Shown: positions 52,459 through 62,026, numbered from the stretch's first letter. The stretch is DNA of 64,000 bases from Salinispora vitiensis (GCF_000378825.1 NZ_KB900388.1:1425947-1489946), one strand, 5' to 3'. The notes: generated from the sequence alone by a model not told the origin. Numbers and translations: made by a program.

Positions 52459-53430
52459 TCAGGAGAGGTGTCGAGCCAGGTCCCGCGCAGCCTCCTCGCC
52501 GTATCCCTGGCGCATGCGATCGAGAAGCACGGTCGGGTCGACCTGGTACTCCTGGGCGCCGATTCTCTCCAAGCAAAGGCCGGCGACCAGCGAGCCCAGC
52601 TGGCCGGCCCGGACCAACGACAGATCCCAGGAGATTGCGGCGAAGAAGCCCGTACGGAATGCGTCACCGCCACCGGTCGGATCCGGGGTCTCGAAAGTGG
52701 CCGGCACCGCAACATGAAAGGTGGCACCGTCTCGTTCGGCGATCTCCACGCCGTCCTTGCCCAGAGTGGTAACGCGAACTCGGACCAGGTCCAATAGTTG
52801 CTCGTCCGTCAGGCCCGCCTTGCTCTGCAGCAGCGACTTCTCGTACTCGTTGGTCAGCAGGTAGTCGGCTCCGGTGATCAGTTCCAGGACCTGCTCGCCG
52901 TTCATCCGCGGCAGCTGCTGCGAGGGGTCAGCGGCGAAGGGGTAGCCATTCGCCCGGCACTCGGCGGCCTGCGCGAGCATCGCGCCGGGGTCGCTGGCAC
53001 CGATGACGACCAGGTCCAGACCGCCGATCTGCTCGGCCACCGGGACCAGCCGGATGGCTCCGGTCTCGGCCATCGCGCCAGCGTAGAAGCTGGCTATCTG
53101 GTTGTCATCACGATCGGTGGCGCAGATGAAGCGCGCAGTGTGCGCCTTGTCGCTGACGTGGATGAAGTCGCACTCGACGCCGAGTCCACGCAGAGAGGCC
53201 CGGTGCTCCTCGAAGTCCTTCCCGACCGCACCCAGGAGCACCGGTCGCATGCCCAACTGCGCCAGGCCAAAGGCGATGTTGGCCGCGACGCCGCCGCGCC
53301 GGATCACCAACTCGTCCGCGAGGAACGATACGAACACCTGCGGCAGTGCCTCACGAAACAGCTCGCCGAAGTGTCCGTCGAAGGTCATCAGCTGGTCCGT
53401 GGCGATGGAGCCGGCCACAGCGATCTTCAT
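52459..53430 (-). CDS. PfkB-family sugar/nucleoside kinase (adenosine kinase-like)
   Basis: A 323-residue kinase. The N-terminal PfkB motif is GGVAANIAFGLAQLG and the catalytic motif DPTGGGDAFRTGF holds the base Asp and the anion hole (GGGD in place of GAGD). IAVAGSIATDQLMTFDGHF at the N-terminus and PDPTGGGDAF context match mycobacterial AdoK/CbhK-type adenosine kinases, so nucleoside phosphorylation is likely. Cytoplasmic. Single-gene unit, convergent with the DUF1877-like gene. Confidence 0.88.
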   Translation of the reverse strand: MKIAVAGSIATDQLMTFDGHFGELFREALPQVFVSFLADELVIRRGGVAANIAFGLAQLGMRPVLLGAVGKDFEEHRASLRGLGVECDFIHVSDKAHTARFICATDRDDNQIASFYAGAMAETGAIRLVPVAEQIGGLDLVVIGASDPGAMLAQAAECRANGYPFAADPSQQLPRMNGEQVLELITGADYLLTNEYEKSLLQSKAGLTDEQLLDLVRVRVTTLGKDGVEIAERDGATFHVAVPATFETPDPTGGGDAFRTGFFAAISWDLSLVRAGQLGSLVAGLCLERIGAQEYQVDPTVLLDRMRQGYGEEAARDLARHLS

Positions 53431-53750
53431 CTCGACCTCGCGGAGTCGTCGGGATCGGGCGCGGCCAGAGTACCGGAGTAGCTACTGGACCCTCCCGGTG
53501 AAGGGACATCGATCGACTGCCATCCGGTACCGACGATAGTTTCCGGCAGGTACGGCGCTTCCCGGGCCGACGGCCCGCTGGTCCGCCGACAGGCTGAGCG
53601 CCAGAAAGCGGCGGGTCGAGCTGAGCCCGCCACACGTCCGATTTATGATCATGCAGCTCCAGCCGTCGTGCTCAGCCAGGTTGAAAAAGCTAGATGTACT
53701 CCCAGACGTGATCTTCCAGCCGGAGCTGGACGACGTGCAGGTGCAACGGG
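53431..53750 (-). other. 320-base gap between kinase and MFS gene
   Basis: Upstream region of the kinase and downstream region of the MFS gene. A minus-strand frame ending at 53690 reads DPLHLHVVQLRLEDHVWEYI immediately before its stop, which looks like the tail of a real protein, but the rest of its frame is antisense-like within the MFS gene. No other structure recognised. Confidence 0.35.
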
Positions 53751-55022
53751 TCAACGGCCGACGCTCGCGACATCCTCTTGGCCGACCTGTTGGTCGGACG
53801 CCGGATGGTCAGTGAGGTCACGCAGGTGGCGGATCGGTGAGCGCAGCAACACCAGTGGGGCGCAGACCACGGCGACGACCGAGACCAGCAGGGCGACCCG
53901 GCTGCCGTAGAACCCGGCGAGGGCGCCGGCCGCCAGGCCACCGACCGGGATGGCCCCCCAGGTGACGAAGCGAACCGTCGCCATTACCCGGGAGAGCAGG
54001 TCGGGCGGGCTGGCCATCTGTCGGTATGTCCGGGTGATAACGCTGAGCAGCACTACCCCGGCAGCGAAGACCGCGCTACCGATGGCGAAGCAGAGATAGC
54101 CCGTCAGACCGCTGCCCAATGGAACCAGGATCGCGCCGGCCACCGAAACCGCACCGGACAGCAGGAGCGCCCGGGCCGAACCGAGCCACGCCGTGAGCCG
54201 GGGCGTCAGAGCTGCGCCGACCAGCGAACCAACGCCCTCGACAGCGAGCAGCAAGCCTACGAGGCCAGGCGGAGCGTGCAGGGTACGAACCAGGTGTAGC
54301 GGGTAGAGCGCTATCTGGGCACCGCAGGCGACACACAAGGCTGTGGCGGCCCAGGTGCAAGGGGCCATCACAGGATGCCGAGAGACGAAATGCCAGCCTT
54401 CCTGGATCATGGCGCGAACCGGTGGCCACCGGTCGGGTGCTTCCGTGGCTCGTGCCGGCAGGGACCGGAGCAGCAACGCCGAGATCAAGTAGCTCGCCGC
54501 GTCAACCAGCAGGGTCGGCACCGCACCGAGCAGCTGCACGATCAGACCGCCGATTGGTGGCCCGCCGACCTGGGTGACCGCGTGAGTGCCGGAATTGAGG
54601 CTGTTGCGGGACTGTAACCGTTCGCGCGGAACGATCCTGGGCAGGAACGTGGCATTCGCGACGTCGAAGAGCACGTTGCTGAAACTGATCACCAGTGCGA
54701 CGACCACGAGCTGGGCGGTGCTCAGTACCCCCCACCACCAGGCGAGTGGGATGGAGGCCACCGCGAGGGCCCGGGCGAGGTCTGTACCCACCTGCATGCC
54801 ACGAAGCGGTAGCCGCTGCACGATCACCCCAGCGGGAAGGCCGATCACCAGCCATGCGACATAGCCGGCGGCGGCGATCAGGCTCACCTCGAAAGCACTC
54901 GCGTCGAGCACGAGCAGAGCGGTCAGCGGCAGGGCTACTGCTGTGACCGCCGAGCCGACTGCGCTGAGCGTGCCAGCGGCCCACCATCTCCAGAAGACAC
55001 TGGCACCCTGCTCGACCCCCAT
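53751..55022 (-). CDS. MFS transporter (drug efflux type)
   Basis: A 423-residue protein from ATG 55022, preceded by a G-rich ribosome site; upstream in-frame codons look non-coding. It has about twelve hydrophobic helices and, after helix 4, FLPRIVPRERLQSRNSLNSG with GTHAVTQVGGPPIGGLIVQL, typical of the MFS_3/enterobactin-exporter-like branch used for macrolide and siderophore export. No regulator is adjacent; it is divergent from an ABC operon. Confidence 0.86.
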   Translation of the reverse strand: MGVEQGASVFWRWWAAGTLSAVGSAVTAVALPLTALLVLDASAFEVSLIAAAGYVAWLVIGLPAGVIVQRLPLRGMQVGTDLARALAVASIPLAWWWGVLSTAQLVVVALVISFSNVLFDVANATFLPRIVPRERLQSRNSLNSGTHAVTQVGGPPIGGLIVQLLGAVPTLLVDAASYLISALLLRSLPARATEAPDRWPPVRAMIQEGWHFVSRHPVMAPCTWAATALCVACGAQIALYPLHLVRTLHAPPGLVGLLLAVEGVGSLVGAALTPRLTAWLGSARALLLSGAVSVAGAILVPLGSGLTGYLCFAIGSAVFAAGVVLLSVITRTYRQMASPPDLLSRVMATVRFVTWGAIPVGGLAAGALAGFYGSRVALLVSVVAVVCAPLVLLRSPIRHLRDLTDHPASDQQVGQEDVASVGR

Positions 55023-55267
55023 GCGCTCGACCCCGCCCCGAAAGAGTGAGTCCACTTTGGCGTTGGACTCTACTTGGCAGCGAGGTAACGGAACAGGGAC
55101 GGTGAGACGCGCGTAGATCGGAGTTGAAGATCTCGGGACCCCAACTTTGACGCCTCCACCCAGGCTAGCGCCACCGACGACACAAGCTCGAAGTCGAGCA
55201 GATCTTCGATGGCCTGCTCGTAGACTGCCGTGAGTCACGCCAAGAGCCGCATTTCGGGGTAAAAATC

Positions 55268-56023
55268 ATGAACGTTGTTACTGTCGAAGGGTTCGGTTTC
55301 GCCTACGGGCGACACTGCGTCTTCGATTCCGTCGACTTACGGATACCTCCGGGTGTGACCGGGCTGCTGGGCCCGAACGGGGCGGGTAAGACAACGCTGT
55401 TGTCGGTGCTAGCGACACTCGCGCCCGTTCGGGTCGGCAGGATCAACGTGTTGGGCCTGGATGTCGCTGACCGCGGGCAGCGGCGACAGTTACGCGCCCG
55501 GATCGGGTTCGTGCCGCAACGGTTCGGCGTTGTTGGGTCGTTTACGGTCCTGGAGAGCGTCTCCTACGCCGCGTGGCTGCACGGGGTGCCTAGCCCGCGG
55601 TGTGACACGGCCGCTCGGAAGGTTATTGAGCAGGTTGACCTCACCTCACAGGCCGACCGGAAGGTGAGAAAGCTCTCCGGCGGGATGCGTCAGCGACTGG
55701 GGATCGCGCAGGCGCTGGCCCACGAACCTGAGCTGTTGTTGCTCGACGAGCCAACGGTCGGCCTGGACCCTGGTCAACGGCTGCGACTGCGAGAGCTACT
55801 GCGCCAGATCGGCCAGGCGCGGTCGGTCGTGGTGAGTACGCACATGGTGGATGACGTCGAGCAGGCATGCGGACGGGTTGTTGTCCTGGACCGCCGGGTG
55901 GTGTTCAACGGAACCCCGGCCGCGCTGGCTGAACGTGGGGCGGCCGGGCACGCGCCGGGGACAGCTTTGGAACGTGGTTACACCAGTCTGGTGGACGACG
56001 TACCGGCCGGGAGGTCCACGTGA
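55268..56023 (+). CDS. ABC transporter ATPase
   Basis: A 251-residue ATPase with Walker [10 protein letters not shown], signature KLSGGMRQRLGIAQAL, Walker B ELLLLDEPTVGLDPGQ and switch STHMVDDVEQ. The subfamily is that of ABC-2 exporters. Its TGA overlaps the next start (ATGA-type overlap at 56020), and the third gene follows similarly, so the three form one operon. Substrate unknown. Confidence 0.88.
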   Translation: MNVVTVEGFGFAYGRHCVFDSVDLRIPPGVTGLLGPNGAGKTTLLSVLATLAPVRVGRINVLGLDVADRGQRRQLRARIGFVPQRFGVVGSFTVLESVSYAAWLHGVPSPRCDTAARKVIEQVDLTSQADRKVRKLSGGMRQRLGIAQALAHEPELLLLDEPTVGLDPGQRLRLRELLRQIGQARSVVVSTHMVDDVEQACGRVVVLDRRVVFNGTPAALAERGAAGHAPGTALERGYTSLVDDVPAGRST

Positions 56024-57342
56024 CTCGCCTGCTCTGGACCCTGGCGCGGAGGGTCTACCTGTGGCCGGCGCTGGTGGTCCTGGTGGTCACTCTCGCCTAC
56101 CAGGTCGACCTTCTCGGCTTCAGGTACGCGCTGTGGATCCACACCTCGGAGGTCGCGCACAGCGCCCTACAGTTGGCCGGGCCGGTCATGGTCGGAGCGG
56201 GCGGATACGCGGCACTGCGGCTGACCCGCAACACCGGCCTGCTGGGGCAGTCGTCGGCGGTGCGGCACGGACGCGGCATGATCGGCCTGCACCTCGCGGC
56301 GGGCGTGCTCGCGTTGGGTGGTGCCTACGCGTTGGGGCTGGCTCCCCTGTTCGTCTGGACGATGGCCACGGCCACTTCAGGACATCCACTGGTCCTGCCC
56401 TTGATCAATGCGGCGGTCAGCTCGATCGCTTGCCTGTGCATCGGCTACGGCGTGTGTCGGCTGGTTCCGTCACCGGCGCTGCCGCCGATCCTCGCGGTGG
56501 CCGCCTTCTGGATCCTCGGCGGTGCCGCGGCCGCCGACGGCGACGGCTGGAACATGCTCACCCCCGTGCGCTTTCGTCAGTACCGGCTGGGCAGCCACAA
56601 CAACCTTGAAGCGATGGGGCTCCAGGTCCTGCTCTACGGACTACTCGCCGCCGCGGCAGTCACCGCCGTCGTGCTACTCGGGTACTGGGCGCACAGATCA
56701 TTGCTCGTGCGGCAAGGCGTTCCCACCCTGGTCCTCGTGGCGCCACTACTGCTCATTCCGGTTGGACTCGCGACACGACCGCCGTTGTTCGAACGGGGCA
56801 GTTCGTCTCCCGCGCCCGTCTGCACGCAGGCGCCCGATGTGTCAGTGCCGGTGTGCAGTCACCCAGCGCTACGCCGGGACCTGCCACAGGCCGCCCTGGC
56901 TGCCAGCCGCGTTATCGCTCTCTACGGTGGCCAGCCTCCCACCGGCACACAACGCATCGTCGCGACCGGCGACCGGCGCCTACAGCAACCAGGTGACCTT
57001 CACATCACCGTGGCTCCGAGCGCACCGCTGCGGTTCTACGTAACCATCAGCCTCACCCAGCAGCTCGCCGGCTGGGCAGAATGCGAGGCGAAGTTCCCAA
57101 AACGTGTCGACGATTTTGGCAACCCACTGCGGTCCGAGCAAGCCGACCTGGCACAAGCAATCTCAGGCTGGCTCAACCACCACACCGGCTACGAGTACGA
57201 CCACGCCAACATCGTCGGCGAACGAGCCCACACCCTACTCGAACGCCTCAACTCACTACCCGAAGCTACGGTCACCGACTGGCTCCGAACCAATCGTGAA
57301 CGGGTCGCACATTGCGATCTCCCGATCAGCGAGGTGCCGTGA
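56020..57342 (+). CDS. Membrane permease with C-terminal extracytoplasmic domain
   Basis: A 440-residue protein. Seven or so hydrophobic helices occupy residues 10-255 (for example WPALVVLVVTLAYQVDLLGF and LLAAAAVTAVVLLGYW); an extracytoplasmic domain of about 175 residues follows, with Cys residues in APVCTQAPDVSVPVCSHPAL and a helical end TGYEYDHANIVGERAHTLLE. This layout is seen in uncharacterised actinobacterial ABC-2-like permeases. It lies between the ATPase and a second membrane protein. The domain may bind the exported molecule or process it. Confidence 0.7.
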   Translation: MTRLLWTLARRVYLWPALVVLVVTLAYQVDLLGFRYALWIHTSEVAHSALQLAGPVMVGAGGYAALRLTRNTGLLGQSSAVRHGRGMIGLHLAAGVLALGGAYALGLAPLFVWTMATATSGHPLVLPLINAAVSSIACLCIGYGVCRLVPSPALPPILAVAAFWILGGAAAADGDGWNMLTPVRFRQYRLGSHNNLEAMGLQVLLYGLLAAAAVTAVVLLGYWAHRSLLVRQGVPTLVLVAPLLLIPVGLATRPPLFERGSSSPAPVCTQAPDVSVPVCSHPALRRDLPQAALAASRVIALYGGQPPTGTQRIVATGDRRLQQPGDLHITVAPSAPLRFYVTISLTQQLAGWAECEAKFPKRVDDFGNPLRSEQADLAQAISGWLNHHTGYEYDHANIVGERAHTLLERLNSLPEATVTDWLRTNRERVAHCDLPISEVP

Positions 57343-57971
57343 GGCAACTTCTACTATTCGCCCGCGCCAGACAGCTACACGCCGCACTACCGCTCGCGCT
57401 GGCCGTGCTCGTGGTGACCCAGCTCGCCGCCGATCAAGTAATTCCACTCCAGATCGTGTCCGGCAGCCCAGCCCGCCCCGTACCCGCTGCCGAAGCCATT
57501 CCCGCCATATCAGCCAGCCTCGCCGGATGGGCATGCCGCCCCACCCTATGGCAACACGAACGGATCTCCGTTCGTCACCTTTCCTGGCTGACCGCCGGGG
57601 TCGCGGTCATCCTCATGGCGATCCCTACTCTCGCCGTACTCCTCGCCGCACCCCGCTACCCACAATTCGGACACTGGCCCGCCTACACGCAAAACGTCCT
57701 CATCCTCGCCGCGGTCGGGCTACTCGCTGGCGTGCATCTGTCCCCGACCGCGAGCTGGCTACCACCACTCGCCCTCTACCTCGCGACGATCGGCGCCCAA
57801 CAGTACTGGGGTCACCAGATGTCCGCCTGGTGGCCACTCGCCGACCCACGCTCCACCACAGCTGACCGCCTGCACCTCGCCATCGCCCTCGCGCTCGCCG
57901 CCGCGGCGATCCAAGCCACCACCCGCGGCGCCACCATCGCCTCAAGCCAGAGAGCTACCGTCGAAAACTAG
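57339..57971 (+). CDS. Hydrophobic membrane subunit of the three-gene ABC system
   Basis: A 210-residue protein from GTG 57339, overlapping the previous stop (GTGA). Five to six hydrophobic stretches (LPLALAVLVVTQLAADQVIP, AGVAVILMAIPTLAVLLAAP, NVLILAAVGLLAGVHL and others) with little polar sequence. Probably the second membrane component. No family name is assigned. Confidence 0.7.
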   Translation: MRQLLLFARARQLHAALPLALAVLVVTQLAADQVIPLQIVSGSPARPVPAAEAIPAISASLAGWACRPTLWQHERISVRHLSWLTAGVAVILMAIPTLAVLLAAPRYPQFGHWPAYTQNVLILAAVGLLAGVHLSPTASWLPPLALYLATIGAQQYWGHQMSAWWPLADPRSTTADRLHLAIALALAAAAIQATTRGATIASSQRATVEN

Positions 57972-58558
57972 TGCGGCAGCCGCCGTTAGCCTACGCGTGC
58001 CGAGACCACATCCGTGCTGGTCAAAGCCATCTCAACAGCTGGGGTCTGCTGCACCGGTCGGGACGGCACCCATGAGGTAGGAGCCGAGTTCAACCGCCAT
58101 GGCGGATCGGCTTACGCGACCGTCCTGCTCTTCAACGTCGAGGATGGCTGCGACGGAACGATCGACCGGCGACTGGGCGACTGACCTGCGCCGGTGGCGC
58201 TCACCCGGCTCGACCTCGTACCCCATCCGCCCATTCTCGCGCCGCAAACCCTGACGGTCTTGGAGAACCCGTCGGTCGTGGAAATCGCCTCCATGGCCGG
58301 AGTGTGGCAGCCGATCGCCTGCGCAAGCGGCCAGTTGCGAGGCAGGGCTCGCGGTGCGGCAACCACGCACTGCGCGGTGATCGTCGTGCTTAGCACAACT
58401 CCTACAGCATCCTAGGAAGATGCACCGCCGAGGTGACGTTCGGCACGTACACGACACCGGCAAACGCCCGCGGCGCGCTGGTGCCACCGCAGCGGCATGC
58501 AGGACGGCACCTGACAAGCAGCTGCCCGTCGGGCCTTTGGAGGCACTATCGTTCTGGC
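57972..58558. other. 587-base gap with a probable gene remnant
   Basis: Apart from the fragment at 58194-58412, nothing convincing was found. One + frame ending near 58182 reads FNRHGGSAYATVLLFNVEDG, protein-like but unrecognised. The minus-strand frame across 58032-58517 is rejected on composition. Confidence 0.4.
58194..58412 (+). pseudogene. Remnant resembling the DUF2399/TIGR02679 family
   Basis: About 70 codons include a L-T-R-L-D-L start and TLTVLENPSVVEIASMAGVW followed by PIACASGQLRG. The x-x-V-x-E-N-P-x-V-V-E-x-A then L/I-x-C-x-S-G-Q pattern is the central core of DUF2399-type (TIGR02679) proteins, relatives of the Wadjet nuclease JetD. Only this core survives, with no catalytic region after it. 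Identification is by recalled pattern. Confidence 0.4.
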
Positions 58559-59056
58559 GTGCACATCCGTTTTGACGTCCCGGCCGATCCCGCCTACCCG
58601 AGCCGCGTGGCCGCTGCGCTCACCACTGATCAGCTACGCAAATACTTATACGTCGGCGCGGCGCTGGCAGCGGCGGGGGCGGCGGGCCTCACCGTATCGC
58701 GGAGCCTCGGGTGGGGCGACCAGATCCAACCGCTGTGGCTGACGATGCTCATGGGTGGTCTGCTGGCGATGCTTTACTGGCCATGGGTCCGGCTGCGAGC
58801 CCGGCGTCGATCCAGTGACTACGCTGTCGAGGGCGCCTATGAGATTACTGACGACAATATTCTGATGCGCAGCGGCTCACAGTCCAGCGGCATCGCCTGG
58901 GACGGGGTCGATCAGGTTAAGGCCACCCCCGAGTTCTGGATCCTGTACGTCGGTCAGATGCCGGCGACCGTAATCCCCCGTCGGTTGCTGTCTGCCGAGG
59001 ACGCCGAGACGCTGCGCGCCTACCTGGCCGAACGCGGACTGCTTCAGGTCCGATGA
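58559..59056 (+). CDS. YcxB-like small membrane protein
   Basis: A 165-residue protein from GTG 58559. Two hydrophobic segments lie at about residues 28-44 and 58-75, followed by a soluble YcxB-type domain: YEITDDNILMRSGSQSSGIAWDGV with the conserved Trp, then ILYVGQMPATVIPRRLLSAED and a C-terminal helix. The family is widespread and of unknown function. The upstream open frame is not protein-like. Confidence 0.8.
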   Translation: MHIRFDVPADPAYPSRVAAALTTDQLRKYLYVGAALAAAGAAGLTVSRSLGWGDQIQPLWLTMLMGGLLAMLYWPWVRLRARRRSSDYAVEGAYEITDDNILMRSGSQSSGIAWDGVDQVKATPEFWILYVGQMPATVIPRRLLSAEDAETLRAYLAERGLLQVR

Positions 59057-59115
59057 GATCGCCTTCGGGGACGAAGCCGTCGGGCCGATCGTGTCACACC
59101 CGACAACACGAACTA

Positions 59116-59763
59116 TTACCCCATGTCCAACGGTGGTGGACCTGGATCTTGTACTCGCATAGCCCCGGAACCACCATCCGCGAACAGCGCCCGACTGATT
59201 CGGCGGACCGCGTTCGGCGACTCGCTGACTGGCATCGGCTCGGGCAGGCGACCGCCGGTGAATGGCTCCCAGTTCTCGTACGGGTCGTCGACCAGCCGGC
59301 CGGCGAGCATCACCGGCGCGGAAGCGGGGAGGGAACCGGGGAAGAACCGGTCGCCGCTGGCCACCAGGTCGTCGACGGTCCACCATCGCATGCCGAGGAT
59401 CGCGTTCCATTCGGCCACGGTGCGCCGGTGTGAGCCCTCGCCCGCGCTGGCTTCGCCACAGAGCACGACGTGCAGCGTCTCGCGCTGATGATAGTCCCGG
59501 CCACACCAGGAGAAGTGCGTCTCCCGGTGCCACAGCGGCGGACCGACCCGGTCGGTGGACACCTCGATGCCCGTTTCCTCGGCGAGTTCGCGGACGAGTG
59601 CGGTGGGGGCGTCCTCGCCGGGTTCGAGGCCGCCGCCAGGCATTTCCCACCAGGGGTCGGTGCCGGGCCGAGCCGGGTCTCGCGTCCACAGCAACAGGAT
59701 CCGACCTGTGGCGTCAACTACAAGGGCTCGCGCTGCCTGCCTCATCGCTACCCGTTCTCCCAT
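59116..59763 (-). CDS. Nudix hydrolase
   Basis: A 215-residue cytosolic protein with a complete Nudix box spanning about residues 42-64: GGGLEPGEDAPTAL followed by VRELAEETGI, all metal-binding Glu present. Other segments (LLLWTRDPARPGTDPWWEMP before the box and MRWWTVDDLVASGDRFFPG after it) fit a broad nucleotide-pyrophosphatase type. The last 35 residues are Gly/Pro-rich and variable. Convergent with the YcxB-like gene. Confidence 0.88.
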   Translation of the reverse strand: MGERVAMRQAARALVVDATGRILLLWTRDPARPGTDPWWEMPGGGLEPGEDAPTALVRELAEETGIEVSTDRVGPPLWHRETHFSWCGRDYHQRETLHVVLCGEASAGEGSHRRTVAEWNAILGMRWWTVDDLVASGDRFFPGSLPASAPVMLAGRLVDDPYENWEPFTGGRLPEPMPVSESPNAVRRISRALFADGGSGAMRVQDPGPPPLDMG

Positions 59764-59822
59764 CAGCGAGCATTGGCGTTCTCGGTGCGACGGCGAGGCG
59801 CCGGCCGTGTGACGATCGAACG

Positions 59823-60190
59823 ATGCACAACTTCTCTGTGATTCGAATTGATTTGGCTACGTTATCCGGCCGCCGGATTCTATTCGGCACCGGTATGGGG
59901 CGTTCATCCGTCGGTCGAGCGGCGGTACCAGCCGCGTCGGCGCGACATCCGCGCCGCGCTTGCCGACGTCGGACGGTCCATCAACGACGTTGACATGTCG
60001 TCAACTGCCACCTTCACTATGACCACTGCGGCGGAAACCCCGCGTTGCCGGGGCGCCCAATCTTCACCCAGCGCGCCGAACTGGAAGCGGCGCAGAACAT
60101 GCCGGATTACACCCTTCCCGAGCTGGTCGACGCGCCCGGCCTGACCTACGAGCTGCCGGTCGAACATCTCCGGTCCCAAGGTTTACGCTA
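59823..60190 (+). pseudogene. Metallo-beta-lactamase-fold hydrolase (lactonase-like), broken
   Basis: From ATG 59823 the sequence begins MHNFSVIRIDLATLSGRR, then shifts to a frame with PSVERRYQPRRRDIRAALAD and DVGRSINDVDM. Near 59998 one base is missing; in the next frame it continues VVNCHLHYDHCGGNPALPGR, which carries the HxHxDH metal motif of the fold, then TPDYTLPELVD-like residues and ends near 60190 inside the neighbouring gene's antisense. The HxHxDH context matches AttM/AHL-lactonase-like enzymes. At least two frame changes and loss of the C-terminal half make it non-functional. Confidence 0.7.
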
Positions 60191-60191
60191 T

Positions 60192-61367
60192 TCACGCCAG
60201 CGGCGGAGCGAGGGCATGCTGTTCGGCCTTCGCCAGCTCGCGGTCGCCCACCATCGAGAACACCACCTCGACGACGAGGCCGCCGTGCGGCTGCGGGTGC
60301 GCGGTGAGCTCCGCGCCGTGCGCTCGGGCGATCGCACGGACGATGGACAGCCCGAGGCCGTGATGCCCGTCGTCAGTCGTGCGGTGCAGCCGCTGGAACG
60401 GCTCGAAGAGACGGTCCACCTGATCCGCGGAAATGACCTCGCCGGTGTTGGCCACGGTGAGCACCACCCGGCCGATCTTCCGGTGCACGCTGACCTCGAC
60501 CGTGCCGCCGGGCACGTTGTGGTGGATGGCGTTGTCGCAGAGGTTGACCAGCAACCGGCCGAGCAGCACCGGATCGCCCGGCACCGACGCCGGCCGCAGC
60601 GAGGTCACCACCTGCACCCCGCGCCGTTCGGCCTCCGGCGCCCGCTCGCGCAGCGCCAGCTCGACCAGCCCGGTCAGGTCGACCATCTCGTCCGCGGCCC
60701 GGCACTGCTCGCTGCTGGAGAGGGTGAGCAGCGACTCCAGGAGCTGGCTGCGCTGTTCGCTGATCACCAGGAGCCGCTCGAAGTTGTGCCGGAACGATTC
60801 CAGGCTGGCGCCCGGATCGATCAGCGGCTCCTCGAGCAGCGCCCGCTCCGCGGTCAGCGGGGTGCGCATCTCATGGGCGGCGTTGGCGACGAATCCCCGA
60901 TGGGCGTCGAGCGCGGTCTCCAACCGGCCGAGCAGGCCGTCGACGGTGTCGGCCAGATCCTTCAGCTCGTTGCGGCGGCCGGGCAGGGCCAGCCGCTCGT
61001 ACACGTTGCGATCGGAGATCTGGCGCAGGCGCTCGGTCATCGTCAGCACCGGGCGCAGCACGCGGCCGGCGATCAGCCAGCCGAGGAACAGCGAGATCAA
61101 AGCCATGATGGCCAGCGCGATCAGCGGCTGGAGCAGCCCGCTTCCGGCCGTGTCGGTGGCGTCGATAGCAGGCAGTGTGTCGTCGTCGGCGGGGCCGGGC
61201 GACGGCGGGCCGGACATCGGGCCGGACGAAAGCGGTGGTGGCGTCACGGGATTGAGGCTCTTGGCCAGCGCCCACATGATCAGCAGCAGGACCGTGCTCG
61301 ACAACACGGAGACCAGGACGTAAAGCAGCGTCAGCCGCAGGCGGAGAGGGTGTTGTCCGAGTCTCAT
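60192..61367 (-). CDS. Sensor histidine kinase (HisKA, OmpR partner)
   Basis: A 391-residue kinase. A first helix (LYVLVSVLSSTVLLLIMWAL) and a second near residues 79-100 flank an extracytoplasmic segment of only about 40 Pro-rich residues, followed by HAMP, the phosphoacceptor H165 in NAAHEMRTPL, N-box NLCDNAIHHN and G-box HHGLGLSIVRA. Short extracytoplasmic loops of this kind often sense envelope stress through a partner transporter. Adjacent to its response regulator (2-base gap) and divergent from an ABC exporter. Confidence 0.9.
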   Translation of the reverse strand: MRLGQHPLRLRLTLLYVLVSVLSSTVLLLIMWALAKSLNPVTPPPLSSGPMSGPPSPGPADDDTLPAIDATDTAGSGLLQPLIALAIMALISLFLGWLIAGRVLRPVLTMTERLRQISDRNVYERLALPGRRNELKDLADTVDGLLGRLETALDAHRGFVANAAHEMRTPLTAERALLEEPLIDPGASLESFRHNFERLLVISEQRSQLLESLLTLSSSEQCRAADEMVDLTGLVELALRERAPEAERRGVQVVTSLRPASVPGDPVLLGRLLVNLCDNAIHHNVPGGTVEVSVHRKIGRVVLTVANTGEVISADQVDRLFEPFQRLHRTTDDGHHGLGLSIVRAIARAHGAELTAHPQPHGGLVVEVVFSMVGDRELAKAEQHALAPPLA

Positions 61368-61369
61368 GA

Positions 61370-62026
61370 TCAGATCCGGTATCCGGCGCAGGGCACCGTC
61401 TCGATCAGCGGCGGGTCGCCGAGCTTGGACCGCAGCCGGTTCACGGTGGCCTTCACCGTGGTGGTGAAGGGGTCGGTCGCCTCGTCCCAGACGCGGTCGA
61501 GCAGTTCCTCGGCGGACACCACCCGGCTGCCACAGGTCAGCAGATATTCCAGCACAGCAAACTCCTTGGGGCTCAAGTTGAGCCGGGCCCCGGCCCGGGT
61601 TGCGGTGCGCTGCGCCGGGTCGAGGCGCAGGTCACCGTGCTCCAGCACAGGCGGCGTCGCGGGCTGCGAGCGCCGGGCCACCGCCCGGATCCGGGCCACC
61701 AGTTCCGCGTATGCGAAAGGTTTGGGAAGATAGTCGTCGGCGCCGATGCCCAGCCCCTCCACCCGGTTCGCGATGGTGCCCGAGGCGGTCAGCATCAGCA
61801 CCCGGCTCAGCGATCCCTGGCTGACCAGCGTGCGGCACACGTCGTCGCCGTGCACCACGGGCAGGTCGCGGTCGAGGACGATCACGTCGTACGGGACCAC
61901 CGTCGCCCGCTCCAACGCCGACCCGCCGTCGGATGCGACATCGACGGCCATGCCCTCGCGCCGCAGCACCCGAGCGACCGAGTCGGCCAGGTCCGGCTGA
62001 TCTTCAACCACGAGTACCCGCATCAC
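61370..62026 (-). CDS. OmpR/PhoB-type response regulator
   Basis: A 218-residue regulator. D52 is the phosphoacceptor (DVIVLDRDLP); a winged helix near residues 125-218 contains LNLSPKEFAVLEYLLTCGSR and RLRSKLG. Start may be at either of two adjacent ATG codons (62026 or 62023). Paired with the kinase at 60192. Direct repeats GTCACAA in the divergent promoter region upstream are a plausible binding site. Confidence 0.92.
   Translation of the reverse strand: MMRVLVVEDQPDLADSVARVLRREGMAVDVASDGGSALERATVVPYDVIVLDRDLPVVHGDDVCRTLVSQGSLSRVLMLTASGTIANRVEGLGIGADDYLPKPFAYAELVARIRAVARRSQPATPPVLEHGDLRLDPAQRTATRAGARLNLSPKEFAVLEYLLTCGSRVVSAEELLDRVWDEATDPFTTTVKATVNRLRSKLGDPPLIETVPCAGYRI

Noticed and set aside
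58032..58517. A 161-codon minus-strand frame
   Set aside because: Cys/Arg/His-rich and without structure; the opposite strand has a more plausible gene remnant.
60045..61733. A 562-codon plus-strand frame
   Set aside because: Only its first 45 codons belong to the broken lactonase-like gene; the rest is antisense to the kinase and response regulator.
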